55,120 bases of DNA from Pseudonocardiales bacterium (lineage in GTDB: Bacteria > Actinomycetota > Actinomycetes > Mycobacteriales > Pseudonocardiaceae), in assembly GCA_003244245.1 (NCBI GenBank), contig QHBY01000566.1, positions 1 to 55,120 on the forward strand, in the 5' to 3' direction. Both the position numbers and the translations under genes were made by a program. A model generated the notes under the pieces. The model made no database searches and was not told the origin of the DNA. It saw only the letters and a program-made list of their open reading frames with translations. Below are positions 44,073 to 52,571 of this stretch, one piece after another; position 1 is the stretch's first letter; each line of letters begins with the position of its first letter.

Positions 44073-45566
44073 TCAGACGCTGTGCTTGCCAACCCGACGA
44101 CGGGTAGCCGCCACAGTCAGCGCACCCAACCCAGTGAGCAGGAATCCACCGGCGAGCAGCCCGGCGACATCGGCACCGGTCTGGGCCAGTTCCGGACCCT
44201 GAGCGTTCTCACCGTTGCCCTTGTTCTCGCCGTTGCCGTGGTCCTCACCCTTGTTGTGGTCATCGTTGTCATTCGTCTCGTGGGCGAGGGTCTCAGCCTG
44301 ACCCAGCACCACCAGCAGGACGCGGTTCAGCACGTCGAGGCGCAGGGCCTCCACCGCGCTGCCAGCTCCCTTGGGGTTGTGGAAGATGACCGACCTGCCC
44401 TGGTTGAGCAGCAGGCAGAGCAGCGCGGAGTCACCACAATCCTTCGGGAAGGCCTGGTCCATGTCCTGGTCGCCCAGGTAGGAGGAATGACCGTTGCTGT
44501 CGATCCCGAGCAGGAACGAGTGACGCTCGGTTTCCGGCTTGTCCGACCTCGACTTGGAGTCTGCATGCACGGCCTGCACACCAAGACCCTCACAGGGCGT
44601 GGTCAGCTTGTCGCGCTTGCCCAGGCAGAGGTTGAGCAGCTCGTTGGCGGAGTCGGCCTTGGTGTGGCCGTGCTCCTTGTCCCGCTCGGCGATACCGAGA
44701 CCCTCGGCAACACCCAAGGACAGGATGCCGTTGCACTCATAGGAGGTGGTGGCGTCCTTGTCGTGATTGCCCAGACACAGCGCCGCTACACCACCGCGGG
44801 CAGCGGCGAGCGAGGAGTCATGGTCCTCGGTGGCCACAGCATTGTGGTAGAGCAGGCTCAGGCAGAGCAAGCCGCCGCTGGCGTTGCAGAGCTTGAGGGC
44901 ATCGCCGTTGTCACCCTCTCGATTGTGTCGATCGTGGTCCTTCGACGACGCGCTGGAGCCGATGATCCGGCTACCACCCAGGCCGAGCACCGTCGAGTCG
45001 GAGTGCGCGTCCCCGTTGTCCTCGATGGTGCCGTTGTACCTGGTGATGTCGAGCAGATGCGACCTGAGTAGGTCGATCCGGGCGACGGCACCGGACGCGT
45101 GGTCAGGGCCCCTCAGGTCGTCGATCTCGTGGCTGCCCGATGAGTCGCGATAGTCACCGTCGCGACGGTCACCGCCATCGCGACGATCTCCATCGCGGCG
45201 ATCACCGTCATGGCGCTCACCATCACGGCCATCGTGGCGGTCACCGCCGAGAAGACCACGGCCCGAATTACCGCCGACGATGTCGTTGAGATCGGGAACA
45301 ATGCCACCGGGGGTACTGGGGGTACCGGGCGTACCACCGGCGCCACCACCGGCGCCACCACCACCGGGCTCGGTGATTTGTGGTGCACTTGGCGTCCCGG
45401 GGGCACCGGGGCTGGGCACTACCGGTTGTGCGGACGTGCCGACGATCTTCTGCACCGAGTGGACCACCTGCGCAGAGGCAGCACCCGGCAGCAAAACCAT
45501 CGCGGCTGCCGTGCCGGCGGCCATGAGAGCCAGGCGGCGGTGCCTCCTGGGTGTGCGTGACGTCAT
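44073..45566 (-). CDS. LAXTG wall-anchored protein with Asp/Arg-rich and cysteine-paired repeats
   Basis: 497-residue surface protein. The signal LALMAAGTAAAMVLLPGAASA is followed by a Pro/Gly linker. An RDGDRRDG-type repeat (residues ~95-130) comes next. The large middle region has recurring cysteine pairs (KLCNASGGLLC, AALCLGNHD, YECNG, NLCLGKRD, PCEGLG, KDCGDSALLC) about 40-50 residues apart. The C terminus has LAQTGAD, a helix and RRR, the LAXTG signal used by class E sortases. ATG 45566 is preceded by GAGGAGGA. A class E sortase is encoded 3.3 kb away. It probably decorates the cell surface; its fold and role are unknown. Confidence 0.83.
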   Translation of the reverse strand: MTSRTPRRHRRLALMAAGTAAAMVLLPGAASAQVVHSVQKIVGTSAQPVVPSPGAPGTPSAPQITEPGGGGAGGGAGGTPGTPSTPGGIVPDLNDIVGGNSGRGLLGGDRHDGRDGERHDGDRRDGDRRDGGDRRDGDYRDSSGSHEIDDLRGPDHASGAVARIDLLRSHLLDITRYNGTIEDNGDAHSDSTVLGLGGSRIIGSSASSKDHDRHNREGDNGDALKLCNASGGLLCLSLLYHNAVATEDHDSSLAAARGGVAALCLGNHDKDATTSYECNGILSLGVAEGLGIAERDKEHGHTKADSANELLNLCLGKRDKLTTPCEGLGVQAVHADSKSRSDKPETERHSFLLGIDSNGHSSYLGDQDMDQAFPKDCGDSALLCLLLNQGRSVIFHNPKGAGSAVEALRLDVLNRVLLVVLGQAETLAHETNDNDDHNKGEDHGNGENKGNGENAQGPELAQTGADVAGLLAGGFLLTGLGALTVAATRRRVGKHSV

Positions 45567-45982
45567 GTTCCGGTGTTCCTCCTCGTTCGAGATCTCTCCG
45601 CGAGAGGGCGGTACGGCCTTCCCCCTCGGCGGCCGTGGATCCCTCGTACCTGCAATAGACGCTCCGACTCCACCGTGTGGTGGCCAATCTCCGGGCATCC
45701 AGATACCGGCTCAACGACGTGGGAGTCGACGCAGATACGACCGGCACCCCGACTACTCCCCGAACGGTGACTACCCGTCGACCGGAACTACCGTTAGTCG
45801 CACGCAGCGTAGATATTGCAGCGCTGCGACTGGCTAGATGCCTCAAATAGGACAAACAGAGCCGGTAACCGTTGCACTCAGTGACTATTCAGCGGGTCAG
45901 GCATCGATCGACGATCTCCGGGAGAGCTGGCCATAGCCCGCGCTGAGCGCACCTACTCCGCCGTGATTAACTGCGCGGCGAC
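45567..45982. other. Divergent intergenic region with a short inverted repeat
   Basis: 416 bases separate the LAXTG gene (minus) and the DUF2020-like lipoprotein (plus). GC content falls in 45780-45900. AGTCGCA (45796-45802) and TGCGACT (45825-45831) form a 7-bp inverted repeat around an AT-rich centre. This could be an operator for either gene. No ORF with protein-like composition was found. Confidence 0.4.
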
Positions 45983-46552
45983 ATGTCACCGTCGCGCCGC
46001 TGCAGGCCGGTCATCGGCATCCTCGCGGCTGGGCTGCTCTCCTTCGTGACCGTCGCCTGTGGCGGGCGGTCCGCCACTCCTACCCCGATCGAGCATGCCG
46101 GGCCAGCAGCCCCGGCACCCCCCGCAGCGATCCAGCCGGTTGCGCCGCCCGCGCCGGTCGCCGATGGGCTGTGCCGCTACCTGCCGGCGGCGGCAGTACA
46201 GGCCGCCAACGGGGAGCGAGTCGTCGCGGTGCGGATCTCCGATACCGGCCCGACCCAGCCGCAGCCAGCCTGTTTCTTCCTCGCTGCCAACGGCACCGTG
46301 CAACTACGGACCTGGATCGTGGTGGCCACACCGCAGGTGGCGAGAGCAACCGTCGACGCTGCTGCCCCGATGGCCAGCTCCGATCTGGCCGCGCTTCCCG
46401 GCGGCTGGTCGGGCGGCTCACAGCCGACCACCGACGGAGCGGTGTTTGCGGTCAGCCGCCAGGGCACCGCCGTGGTGATCACGACCAATCAGCGACAAAC
46501 GATCGGCGCCCGCCGGATCGCCGAGCAGGTGATCGCCGCTCTGGGTCTCTGA
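45983..46552 (+). CDS. DUF2020-like lipoprotein
   Basis: 189-residue predicted lipoprotein. The signal VIGILAAGLLSFVTVACGG has lipobox VTVAC, and a Pro/Ala linker runs to residue ~60. The globular part starts with GLCRYLPAAAVQAANGERVVAVRISD and continues PACFFLAANGTVQLRTWIVVATP, WSGGSQPTTDGAVFAVSRQG and VVITTNQRQTIGARRIAEQVIAAL. The paired cysteines (CRYL...ACFF) and overall shape suit DUF2020 of actinobacterial secreted proteins; the assignment is from memory. ATG 45983 is the first start before the signal. A hairpin follows its stop. Confidence 0.72.
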   Translation: MSPSRRCRPVIGILAAGLLSFVTVACGGRSATPTPIEHAGPAAPAPPAAIQPVAPPAPVADGLCRYLPAAAVQAANGERVVAVRISDTGPTQPQPACFFLAANGTVQLRTWIVVATPQVARATVDAAAPMASSDLAALPGGWSGGSQPTTDGAVFAVSRQGTAVVITTNQRQTIGARRIAEQVIAALGL

Positions 46553-46555
46553 CCT

Positions 46556-46570
46556 GGGTCTATAAGACCC
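46556..46570 (+). terminator. Short hairpin after the DUF2020-like gene
   Basis: GGGTCT (46556-46561) and AGACCC (46565-46570) form a 6-bp stem with a 3-base ATA loop, directly after the lipoprotein stop. A second, partly overlapping CCTGG/CCTGG symmetry surrounds it. It may end transcription between this gene and the minus-strand remnant that follows. Confidence 0.45.
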
Positions 46571-46602
46571 TGGCTATTAAGACCTGGTACCGCGCTGTTC
46601 GC

Positions 46603-46840
46603 TCAGTCAGTGCCGGCCGGGGGGCAGTGCGCGCGGGCGATGCCGTTGCCGGTCGGCGAGCGCCCGGTGGCAACCTGGTCGCGGTACTGCACGGTCGACC
46701 GCTCGACCGGCCGGATCGCCAACCACTCGGGCTCGGGCCGCGGCAGCCGGCGGGCGCGCAGCACCACGGCGGCGGCTCCCGCGACTGGCGAGTAACAGCG
46801 AAACCACCCACGGCCAGCGGCGGGTCTTCACCTCGTTCAC
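46603..46840 (-). pseudogene. Small single-pass membrane protein, frameshifted
   Basis: GTG 46840 begins VNEVKTRRWPWVVSLLLA, a basic start and half a membrane helix. The rest of the helix and a soluble tail (VAGAAAVVLRARRLP, EWLAIRPVERSTVQYRDQVATG, GIARAHCPPAGTD) lie in another frame ending at the stop at 46603. A single-base shift near 46785 separates the parts. About 78 residues if restored. No family recognised. Confidence 0.6.
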
Positions 46841-46961
46841 GTCCTTAGCCCTTCGCTATCCTCGCCGTCGCCGCCTGGCTGCTCGGTAACGTCGATCTCA
46901 GGTAGGTATGCCCATCGTGCCGCGCCCGCAACCGAACCGGCGGGCTGGCAGGATGGGTCTG

Positions 46962-47501
46962 GTGACTGAACACACGACAGACCAGACGCAGGCCGTCCTG
47001 CACACCAGCGAGGGTGACATCCGCATCACCCTCTTCCCAACCCATGCCCCGAAGACGGTGTCGAACTTCGTTGGCCTCGCCGAGGGCAGCAAGGACTATT
47101 CCCAGAACAACGCCAAGGGTGAGCCGTCTGGGCCGTTCTATGACGGCTCCGTGTTCCACCGGGTGATCAAGGGCTTCATGATCCAGGGTGGTGACCCCAC
47201 CGGGACCGGACGGGGTGGCCCCGGCTACCGATTCGGCGACGAGCCGCATCCGGATCTGCAGTTCAACCGCCCCTACCTGCTGGCGATGGCAAACGCAGGA
47301 CCGAACACCAACGGCTCGCAGTTCTTCATCACCGTCGGTACCCCGGCGCACCTCAATCGCAAGCACACCATCTTCGGCGAGGTGGCCGACCAGGAATCCC
47401 GCAGCGTGGTGGACAAGATCGCTACCACGCCGACCCGCGGGGACCGTCCAGACAAGAACATCGTGATCGAACGGGTGACGGTCGAGCCGGCCGGAGCATG
47501 A
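46962..47501 (+). CDS. ppiA: Cyclophilin-type peptidyl-prolyl cis-trans isomerase
   Basis: 179-residue cyclophilin that speeds Xaa-Pro isomerisation during protein folding. Motifs: VLHTSEGDIRITLFPTHAPKTVSNFVGLA, FYDGSVFHRVIKGFMIQGGDP (active-site Arg and Phe), LAMANAGPNTNGSQFFITV and KHTIFGEVAD (Trp/His region). There is no signal peptide, so it is cytosolic. GTG 46962 (VTEHTTDQ) is a sensible start; ATG 46953 is an alternative. Its stop overlaps the rhomboid ATG by four bases. Position ahead of crgA, trpG and pknB matches the ppiA (Rv0009) neighbourhood of M. tuberculosis, supporting the symbol. Confidence 0.93.
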   Translation: MTEHTTDQTQAVLHTSEGDIRITLFPTHAPKTVSNFVGLAEGSKDYSQNNAKGEPSGPFYDGSVFHRVIKGFMIQGGDPTGTGRGGPGYRFGDEPHPDLQFNRPYLLAMANAGPNTNGSQFFITVGTPAHLNRKHTIFGEVADQESRSVVDKIATTPTRGDRPDKNIVIERVTVEPAGA

Positions 47502-48277
47502 CGGCGATGGCCGGTCCAGTGTGTGTCCGGCATCCGGGCCGCGAGACTGGGGTGCGCTGCACTCGCTGTGACCGGCCCGCTTGCCCCGCCTGCCTGCGCG
47601 AAGCGTCGATCGGCTACCAGTGCGTGGACTGCGTAGCCGGAGACGCCCAATCGCGTCGGCGCGCCAGCACCGGCTCGAAATCCCGCTCCAGTACCCTCTC
47701 GTGGGCGGCACCGACTGGTCGCTCGATGGTGATCCCGATCCTCATCGCGATCAACGTGGCGATCTTCGTGTTCACCGTCGCGCAGGCCGGCAGCCTGTCC
47801 AACAACGCCGACGCGCCGCTGTTCCAACAGTGGGCGCTGCAGCCCGCGGCGGTCGTGCAGGGCGCCTGGTGGCAGCTGCTCACCTCAGGGTTCCTGCACA
47901 TCGGGCCGCTGCACCTCATCTTCAACATGATCGCGCTGTGGGTGATCGGCCGAGACCTGGAGCGAGTGCTGGGCAGCGTCCGCTTCCTGGTTGTGTACCT
48001 GGTCTCGCTGCTCGGCGGCTCGCTGGCGGTGTTCCTCTTCGCGAACCCGGTGAGCAACACCGCCGGCGCGTCGGGTGCGGTATTCGGGCTGATGGGCGGC
48101 CTCGCTGTGGTACTAATGCGGCTGCGGCTGTCCCCGCGCCCGGCGCTGACCATCATCGTGCTCAATGTGATCATCAGCTTCGCGGTGCCGAATATCTCCA
48201 TCCTCGGCCACCTCGGTGGCCTGGCGTGCGGCGCGGCGCTGACAGCCGCGATGGTCTACGGCCCAAAGAGCCGCTAG
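47498..48277 (+). CDS. Rhomboid-family intramembrane serine protease with N-terminal zinc finger
   Basis: 259-residue membrane protease. The N terminus has CVRHPGRETGVRCTRCDRPACPACL and YQCVDCV, a B-box-like zinc-binding cysteine array. Six helices follow from residue ~75. The L1-loop WQLLTSGFLHIGPLHLIFNM, the catalytic Ser in NTAGASGAVFGLMGG and the catalytic His in ISILGHLGGLACG are all present. Rhomboids cut transmembrane segments of other proteins; the substrate is unknown. ATG 47498 overlaps the ppiA stop (ATGA), so the two are cotranslated. Zinc-finger-bearing rhomboids in this position are common in actinobacteria. Confidence 0.93.
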   Translation: MTAMAGPVCVRHPGRETGVRCTRCDRPACPACLREASIGYQCVDCVAGDAQSRRRASTGSKSRSSTLSWAAPTGRSMVIPILIAINVAIFVFTVAQAGSLSNNADAPLFQQWALQPAAVVQGAWWQLLTSGFLHIGPLHLIFNMIALWVIGRDLERVLGSVRFLVVYLVSLLGGSLAVFLFANPVSNTAGASGAVFGLMGGLAVVLMRLRLSPRPALTIIVLNVIISFAVPNISILGHLGGLACGAALTAAMVYGPKSR

Positions 48278-48376
48278 CTGCCTCCGCGCCGGCCGCCGCT
48301 TGACGTCGTGAACGCCCATACTGTCCACAGGGTTTGTCCACAGTGGGGATGAATTGCAGCGGTGTTGTTCGGGTGG

Positions 48377-48643
48377 TCAGCGCCAGCGCATGGTCATCAG
48401 CAGGCCGGTGACCATCAACGTGAAGCCGATCAGGAAGTTCCAGTTGCCTAGGCTGTTGAGCAGCGGGATCTTGTCGATGGCCAGATAGTTGACCACCAGC
48501 CACAGCAGGCCAAGCAGCATCAATCCCAGCATCACAGCAACGTAGAACGGGTGCGAGGGACCCGCGACGCGGACCTTCACCGCGCCGAGAGCCTCGGCCG
48601 GCGGGGTGTAGACCGACTTCTTGCGGACCTTGGACTTCGGCAT
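48377..48643 (-). CDS. crgA: Cell division protein CrgA
   Basis: 88-residue membrane protein. The basic N terminus MPKSKVRKKSVYTPP is the CrgA hallmark, followed by two helices (FYVAVMLGLMLLGLLWLVVNYL and WNFLIGFTLMVTGLLMTM). CrgA binds FtsZ-, FtsQ- and FtsI-associated proteins and tunes septum formation in actinobacteria. ATG 48643 is used because AGGA lies six bases before it; the track start at 48649 is too near the RBS. It faces the sortase gene across a 196-base divergent region. The neighbourhood with pknB and ppiA is the conserved one. Confidence 0.95.
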   Translation of the reverse strand: MPKSKVRKKSVYTPPAEALGAVKVRVAGPSHPFYVAVMLGLMLLGLLWLVVNYLAIDKIPLLNSLGNWNFLIGFTLMVTGLLMTMRWR

Positions 48644-48839
48644 GGTCATTCCTCGTTCGACGTGCGGGTGTCTGCGGCGGCCTCACCATCCATAGCGGGG
48701 CGCTCGGCGCACACGTTACGGCACCCACTACCGTCTCCGTGCTGGCGGCGGTGCTGGCGTCTGATGTTGACGTCAGTGCTGCTTTGAGCTGGCAATTGGG
48801 CGAGCCGGTGACGATGCCGCTGTCCTGCGAGGAGGTTTC

Positions 48840-49652
48840 GTGAGCCATGCACAGTCCCCGGTACGGGGTTCGTCGCCATCACGCGGGCGGGGAGACCCGG
48901 TGCGGACGACCGTCCGCGTGCTGGGTGAGCTGCTTCTGACGGTGGGCCTGGTGGCGCTGCTCTTCGTCTTCTACGAAACCTACGTGACTGACTGGATCTC
49001 AGCCCAGAAGCAGCGACAGGCCACCGCCAAGCTGGACGACACCTGGCGCAACGGTCGTGGCCTGGTGAACCGGCCGGTCAAGGGCGCCGGTATCGCCAAG
49101 ATGTACGTCCCCGCGTTCGGACCCGATTTCGTGTTCACCGTGCTGGAGGGCACCGACCAGGACGCCCTGGCGGTCGGCCCGGGGCACTATCAGGGCACGG
49201 CGTCTCCTGGCCAGCTGGGTAACTTCGGGGTGGCCGGGCACCGGGTCGGCAAGGGCGCCCCCTTCAACTCCCTGGACCTGCTGTCCTCCTGTGACGCCAT
49301 CGTGGTGGAGACGGCGGACCATTGGTACGTCTACCGGGTGCTGCCGCTGCAGGGCGAGTCCGACGGCTGGGCTGTCGGGAAGGGGACGCAGCCGCAGTGC
49401 CGAGGCGTGCAGCCGCTGCCTGGTCACTACGCGGACGTGGTGGGCAGGACGATCGTGCTGCCCAACCAGGTCGACGTGATCGCTCCAGTTCCTGGCCAGC
49501 CAGGCCGGGCTCCGGCTAACCGACTGATCACGCTGACCACATGCAACCCGCAGTTCTCCGCCCGGGAGCGGCTTATCGTGCACGGAACGTTGGTCGCCTC
49601 GTATCGGAAGGCCGAGGGTCAACGGCCTGTCGAGCTGACCGCCGGCGCCTGA
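48840..49652 (+). CDS. srtE: Class E sortase
   Basis: 270-residue membrane-anchored transpeptidase that joins LAXTG proteins to the cell wall. A cytosolic N terminus precedes one helix (VLGELLLTVGLVALLFVFYETYV). The sortase barrel has the catalytic His in FGVAGHRVGKGAPF, the Cys in LITLTTCNPQF and the Arg in SARERLIVHG, with IVVETADHWYVYRV between. GTG 48840 follows GGAGGTTTC. A protein with a C-terminal LAQTG signal is encoded at 44073 and is a likely substrate. The downstream small membrane gene starts nine bases after its stop, so they form an operon. Confidence 0.92.
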   Translation: MSHAQSPVRGSSPSRGRGDPVRTTVRVLGELLLTVGLVALLFVFYETYVTDWISAQKQRQATAKLDDTWRNGRGLVNRPVKGAGIAKMYVPAFGPDFVFTVLEGTDQDALAVGPGHYQGTASPGQLGNFGVAGHRVGKGAPFNSLDLLSSCDAIVVETADHWYVYRVLPLQGESDGWAVGKGTQPQCRGVQPLPGHYADVVGRTIVLPNQVDVIAPVPGQPGRAPANRLITLTTCNPQFSARERLIVHGTLVASYRKAEGQRPVELTAGA

Positions 49653-49660
49653 GGAGGCTC

Positions 49661-49816
49661 ATGTACAGCTGGATCTGGCGGCACCTACCTGGCTCGCACG
49701 CGGTGAGGCTCCTGGAATCTCTCTTGCTCGTCGCAGCCGTGCTGACGCTGCTGATGCTGGTGGTATTCCCATGGGTAGAGCCCCGGCTGCCGTTCAACGA
49801 GGTCACGGCGCGGTAG
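49661..49816 (+). CDS. Small single-pass membrane protein
   Basis: 51-residue protein: MYSWIWRHLPGSHAVRLLE, one helix (SLLLVAAVLTLLMLVVFPWVE) and a short tail EPRLPFNEVTAR. The WIWRHLPG start and VFPWVEP end look conserved in the small genes that accompany sortase/trpG in actinobacteria. ATG 49661 is preceded by GAGGAGGCTC, a strong RBS. It lies between srtE and trpG in a compact plus-strand group. Role unknown; an accessory of the sortase or of cell-wall synthesis is conceivable. Confidence 0.85.
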   Translation: MYSWIWRHLPGSHAVRLLESLLLVAAVLTLLMLVVFPWVEPRLPFNEVTAR

Positions 49817-49857
49817 GCGGCGTCGTTGACGCGGCGCCCCTCGATAGGCTGGATGGC

Positions 49858-50502
49858 GTGCGCATCCTCGTGATCGACAACTACGACAGCTTTGTTTACA
49901 ACCTCGTGCAATACCTGGCGCAGCTGGGATGCCAGTGCGTGGTGCGGCGCAACGACGCGGTCGAGCCCGGGGACGTCGCTGCCGCAGACGCAGTACTGAT
50001 CAGCCCAGGTCCGGGTACGCCGGAGCGAGCCGGTGCGAGCATGGCAATCATCCGGGACTGTGCCGCGCGCAAGCGCCCGGTACTCGGCGTCTGCCTCGGG
50101 CATCAGGCGATCGGGACGGTCTGGGGTGCCACCGTGGCGCGGGCTCCGGAGCTGCTGCACGGCAAGACGTCGCAGGTGTATCACGACGGCGTTGCGGTGC
50201 TTGCCGGGTTGCCGCAGCCGTTCACTGCCACCCGGTATCACTCGCTGACCGTGCTCCCCGAAACCATCCCGGATGAGCTGGAGGTCACCGGCCGCACCGA
50301 GTCGGGGATCGTGATGGCGCTTCGCCACCGGGAGCTCCCGGTGCACGGCGTGCAGTTCCATCCGGAGTCGGTCCTCACCGACGGCGGGCACCGGTTACTG
50401 GCGAATTGGCTGCGTATCGCGGGAGCCGAGGTGGACGAGGCACGGGTGGTCGAGCTCGAGACTCAGATGCGCAAGCTCGCCTCGGCAGCGGCAGTACGCT
50501 GA
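49858..50502 (+). CDS. trpG: Class I glutamine amidotransferase, anthranilate/aminodeoxychorismate synthase component II
   Basis: 214-residue amidotransferase that supplies ammonia from glutamine to chorismate. It starts VRILVIDNYDSFVYNLVQYL. The oxyanion segment is LISPGPGTPERAG, the nucleophile Cys79 is in PVLGVCLGHQAIG, and the His/Glu of the triad are in VHGVQFHPESVLT. The acceptor may be TrpE or PabB, so the symbol could equally be pabA; M. tuberculosis uses trpG/pabA for this locus. GTG 49858 is the first sensible start. The stop lies nine bases from the convergent pknB stop. Confidence 0.93.
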   Translation: MRILVIDNYDSFVYNLVQYLAQLGCQCVVRRNDAVEPGDVAAADAVLISPGPGTPERAGASMAIIRDCAARKRPVLGVCLGHQAIGTVWGATVARAPELLHGKTSQVYHDGVAVLAGLPQPFTATRYHSLTVLPETIPDELEVTGRTESGIVMALRHRELPVHGVQFHPESVLTDGGHRLLANWLRIAGAEVDEARVVELETQMRKLASAAAVR

Positions 50503-50511
50503 CGCTGTTGG

Positions 50512-52467
50512 TTAGCGGCCTGGGAATCCTGGGGTCTCGCCGAAGATCCCGCTGGTGGTGGTCGTGCTGGTGGTCGCGTTGTTCTGCCCGACGGTGACCG
50601 TGATGGTCTGGGCGCGAGCGAAGCCGGTACCAGCGGGAACGTCCTGGGTGACGATGAGGCCGACCTGAGCGGCGTCCTCCACCGGGGCGAAGACCTCCTT
50701 CAGGGTGCCTGCCCAACCAAGCTTCTGCAGCGTGGCCTGCGCCTGGGCCGGGGTCTGACCGCGCAGATCGGGCATCTTGAGCTGGTTACCTCGGGACACC
50801 GTGAGGGTCACCGTACTGCCTGCCTTGACGGTGTTGCCCCCACCTGGGCTCTGCTTCAGGACCTGGCCCTTCTGCGCCGTGCCGTCGATTTCCTGGACCG
50901 CAGGGGTGAGATGGGCAACCACGATGTTGCGCTGGGCCTGGTCGACATTGGTGCCGACCACGTCGGGCACACCCACGGTTGCCGGAGCCACGCCGACTGT
51001 GATGGCCACCGATTTGCCCTTGGCCAGCCGGCCACCGGCGGTCGGATTCTGGCCGAGTACCCGGTCGATATCCTTGTCGTCCTGGGCAACCTGGGTGCCC
51101 TGGTCGGGTGACAGCACCAAACCTACCTGTTGCAGGGATGCCGCAGCCTGATTGCGGTCCAGACCGAGCAGGTTGGGCACCTCCACCTCGGCCGGCCCGG
51201 CGCCAACGTCGAGCCGGATCGTTGTTCCCGGCAGGGCCTGACCGGTGGGGCTCATAGCCACCACCCGATCGAGATCCTGCGGGGTCGACTCGACTGGATG
51301 GCGCTCGGTCTGGAAGCCGCGGCCGTTGAGGGCCTGTTCGGCAGACACCACCGGCTGGCCGACCACGTTGAGCAGCGGGATCGGCTTCGGTCCGCCACCG
51401 AAGACGTCGGTAAACAGCAGCAAAAGCAGCCCGATGATCGCGACGACCACCACCGTGGTGAGGACGCCGAGACCACGTCCGGACCGGCGCTCCTCGACCG
51501 GCGGACCGGTGAGCTCCGCGTGGCGCCGATTGGCCCGGGTGGGTCGGATAGGTCGGATGGCCACGGTGGGACCCGAGTCGAGCATCAGGTCGCGGTCCGC
51601 GTCGGTCATGATCACTGGCGCCAGCTGGCGCTGCCCGGACAGCACGCGGACCAGGTCGGTGCGCATCTCAGCAGCGGACTGGTAGCGGTTGGCCGGATTC
51701 TTGCTCATCGCCTTGAGCACCACCGCGTCCAACGCCGCAGGCACTTCAGGATTCTGCCGCGACGGCGGGATGGGGTCCTCGCGGACGTGCTGGTAAGCCA
51801 CCGCGACCGGGGAGTCGCCGGTGAACGGCGGCTCCCCGGTAATCAGTTCATAGAGCACGCAACCGGCAGCATAGACATCCGACCGGGCGTCGACGAGCTC
51901 CCCGCGGGCCTGCTCGGGGGACAGGTACTGGGCGGTGCCGACGACCGCGGCGGTCTGGGTCACGCCCTGCCCGTCGGCCAGTGCTCTGGCGATACCGAAG
52001 TCCATCACCTTGACCGCGCCAGCGTTGTTGATCATCACGTTGGCGGGCTTGACGTCCCGATGGATGATGCCATTGCGGTGGCTGAAGTCCAGCGCGGCGC
52101 AGATATCCGCCATCGTCTCCATCGCGCGCTGCTCGTCCATCGGACCTTCGGTCTTGACGATGTCGCGCAGCGTGCGGCCCTCGACGTACTCCATCACGAT
52201 GTACGGCAAGGGACCGTAGTCGGAAACCGTTTCGCCGGTGTCGTACACCGCAACGATGGCGGGATGGTTCAGCGCGGCGGCGTTCTGCGCCTCCCGGCGG
52301 AAGCGGTGCTGGAACTGCGGGTCCCGGGCGAGATCAGCGCGCAGCACCTTGACTGCGACGTCGCGGTCGAGCCGCACGTCGCGCCCGCGGTGCACCTCGG
52401 ACATGCCGCCATAGCCGAGCGTCTCGCCCAGCTCGTAGCGATCCGACAGCAGTCGGGGAATGGTCAT
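50512..52467 (-). CDS. pknB: Serine/threonine protein kinase PknB with PASTA domains
   Basis: 651-residue transmembrane kinase. Kinase domain at residues 1-~275: glycine loop GYGGMSEV, Lys40 in VAVKVL, catalytic HRDVKPANVM, DFGIA and activation loop VTQTAAVVGTAQYLSPEQA. A juxtamembrane linker and one helix (VLTTVVVVAIIGLLLLLF) lead to four PASTA repeats (PLLNVVGQPV, VEVPNLLGL, VGVPDVVGT, LKMPDLRGQ) that sense peptidoglycan fragments or lipid II. It controls growth and division. ATG 52467 gives the standard MTIPRLLSDRYELGETLGYGG; earlier ATGs at 52533 exist. It follows pknA by 104 bases in the same operon. Confidence 0.96.
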   Translation of the reverse strand: MTIPRLLSDRYELGETLGYGGMSEVHRGRDVRLDRDVAVKVLRADLARDPQFQHRFRREAQNAAALNHPAIVAVYDTGETVSDYGPLPYIVMEYVEGRTLRDIVKTEGPMDEQRAMETMADICAALDFSHRNGIIHRDVKPANVMINNAGAVKVMDFGIARALADGQGVTQTAAVVGTAQYLSPEQARGELVDARSDVYAAGCVLYELITGEPPFTGDSPVAVAYQHVREDPIPPSRQNPEVPAALDAVVLKAMSKNPANRYQSAAEMRTDLVRVLSGQRQLAPVIMTDADRDLMLDSGPTVAIRPIRPTRANRRHAELTGPPVEERRSGRGLGVLTTVVVVAIIGLLLLLFTDVFGGGPKPIPLLNVVGQPVVSAEQALNGRGFQTERHPVESTPQDLDRVVAMSPTGQALPGTTIRLDVGAGPAEVEVPNLLGLDRNQAAASLQQVGLVLSPDQGTQVAQDDKDIDRVLGQNPTAGGRLAKGKSVAITVGVAPATVGVPDVVGTNVDQAQRNIVVAHLTPAVQEIDGTAQKGQVLKQSPGGGNTVKAGSTVTLTVSRGNQLKMPDLRGQTPAQAQATLQKLGWAGTLKEVFAPVEDAAQVGLIVTQDVPAGTGFARAQTITVTVGQNNATTSTTTTSGIFGETPGFPGR

Positions 52468-52571
52468 TCCGGCGCCGTTCCGCTCCTCGTTCGTGATCCG
52501 TGCCGTGGTGCGGCCCGGCCCGGGCTCCATCATGCCCCCCGTCCGGCTGTCACCCGATGGGGGCTGACCGG

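Noticed and set aside
48650-48839. Replication origin in the crgA-srtE gap
   Set aside because: The neighbourhood is origin-proximal in related genomes, but no cluster of DnaA boxes (TTGTCCACA type) is present. Only the isolated TTGTCCACAG near 48333 was noticed.
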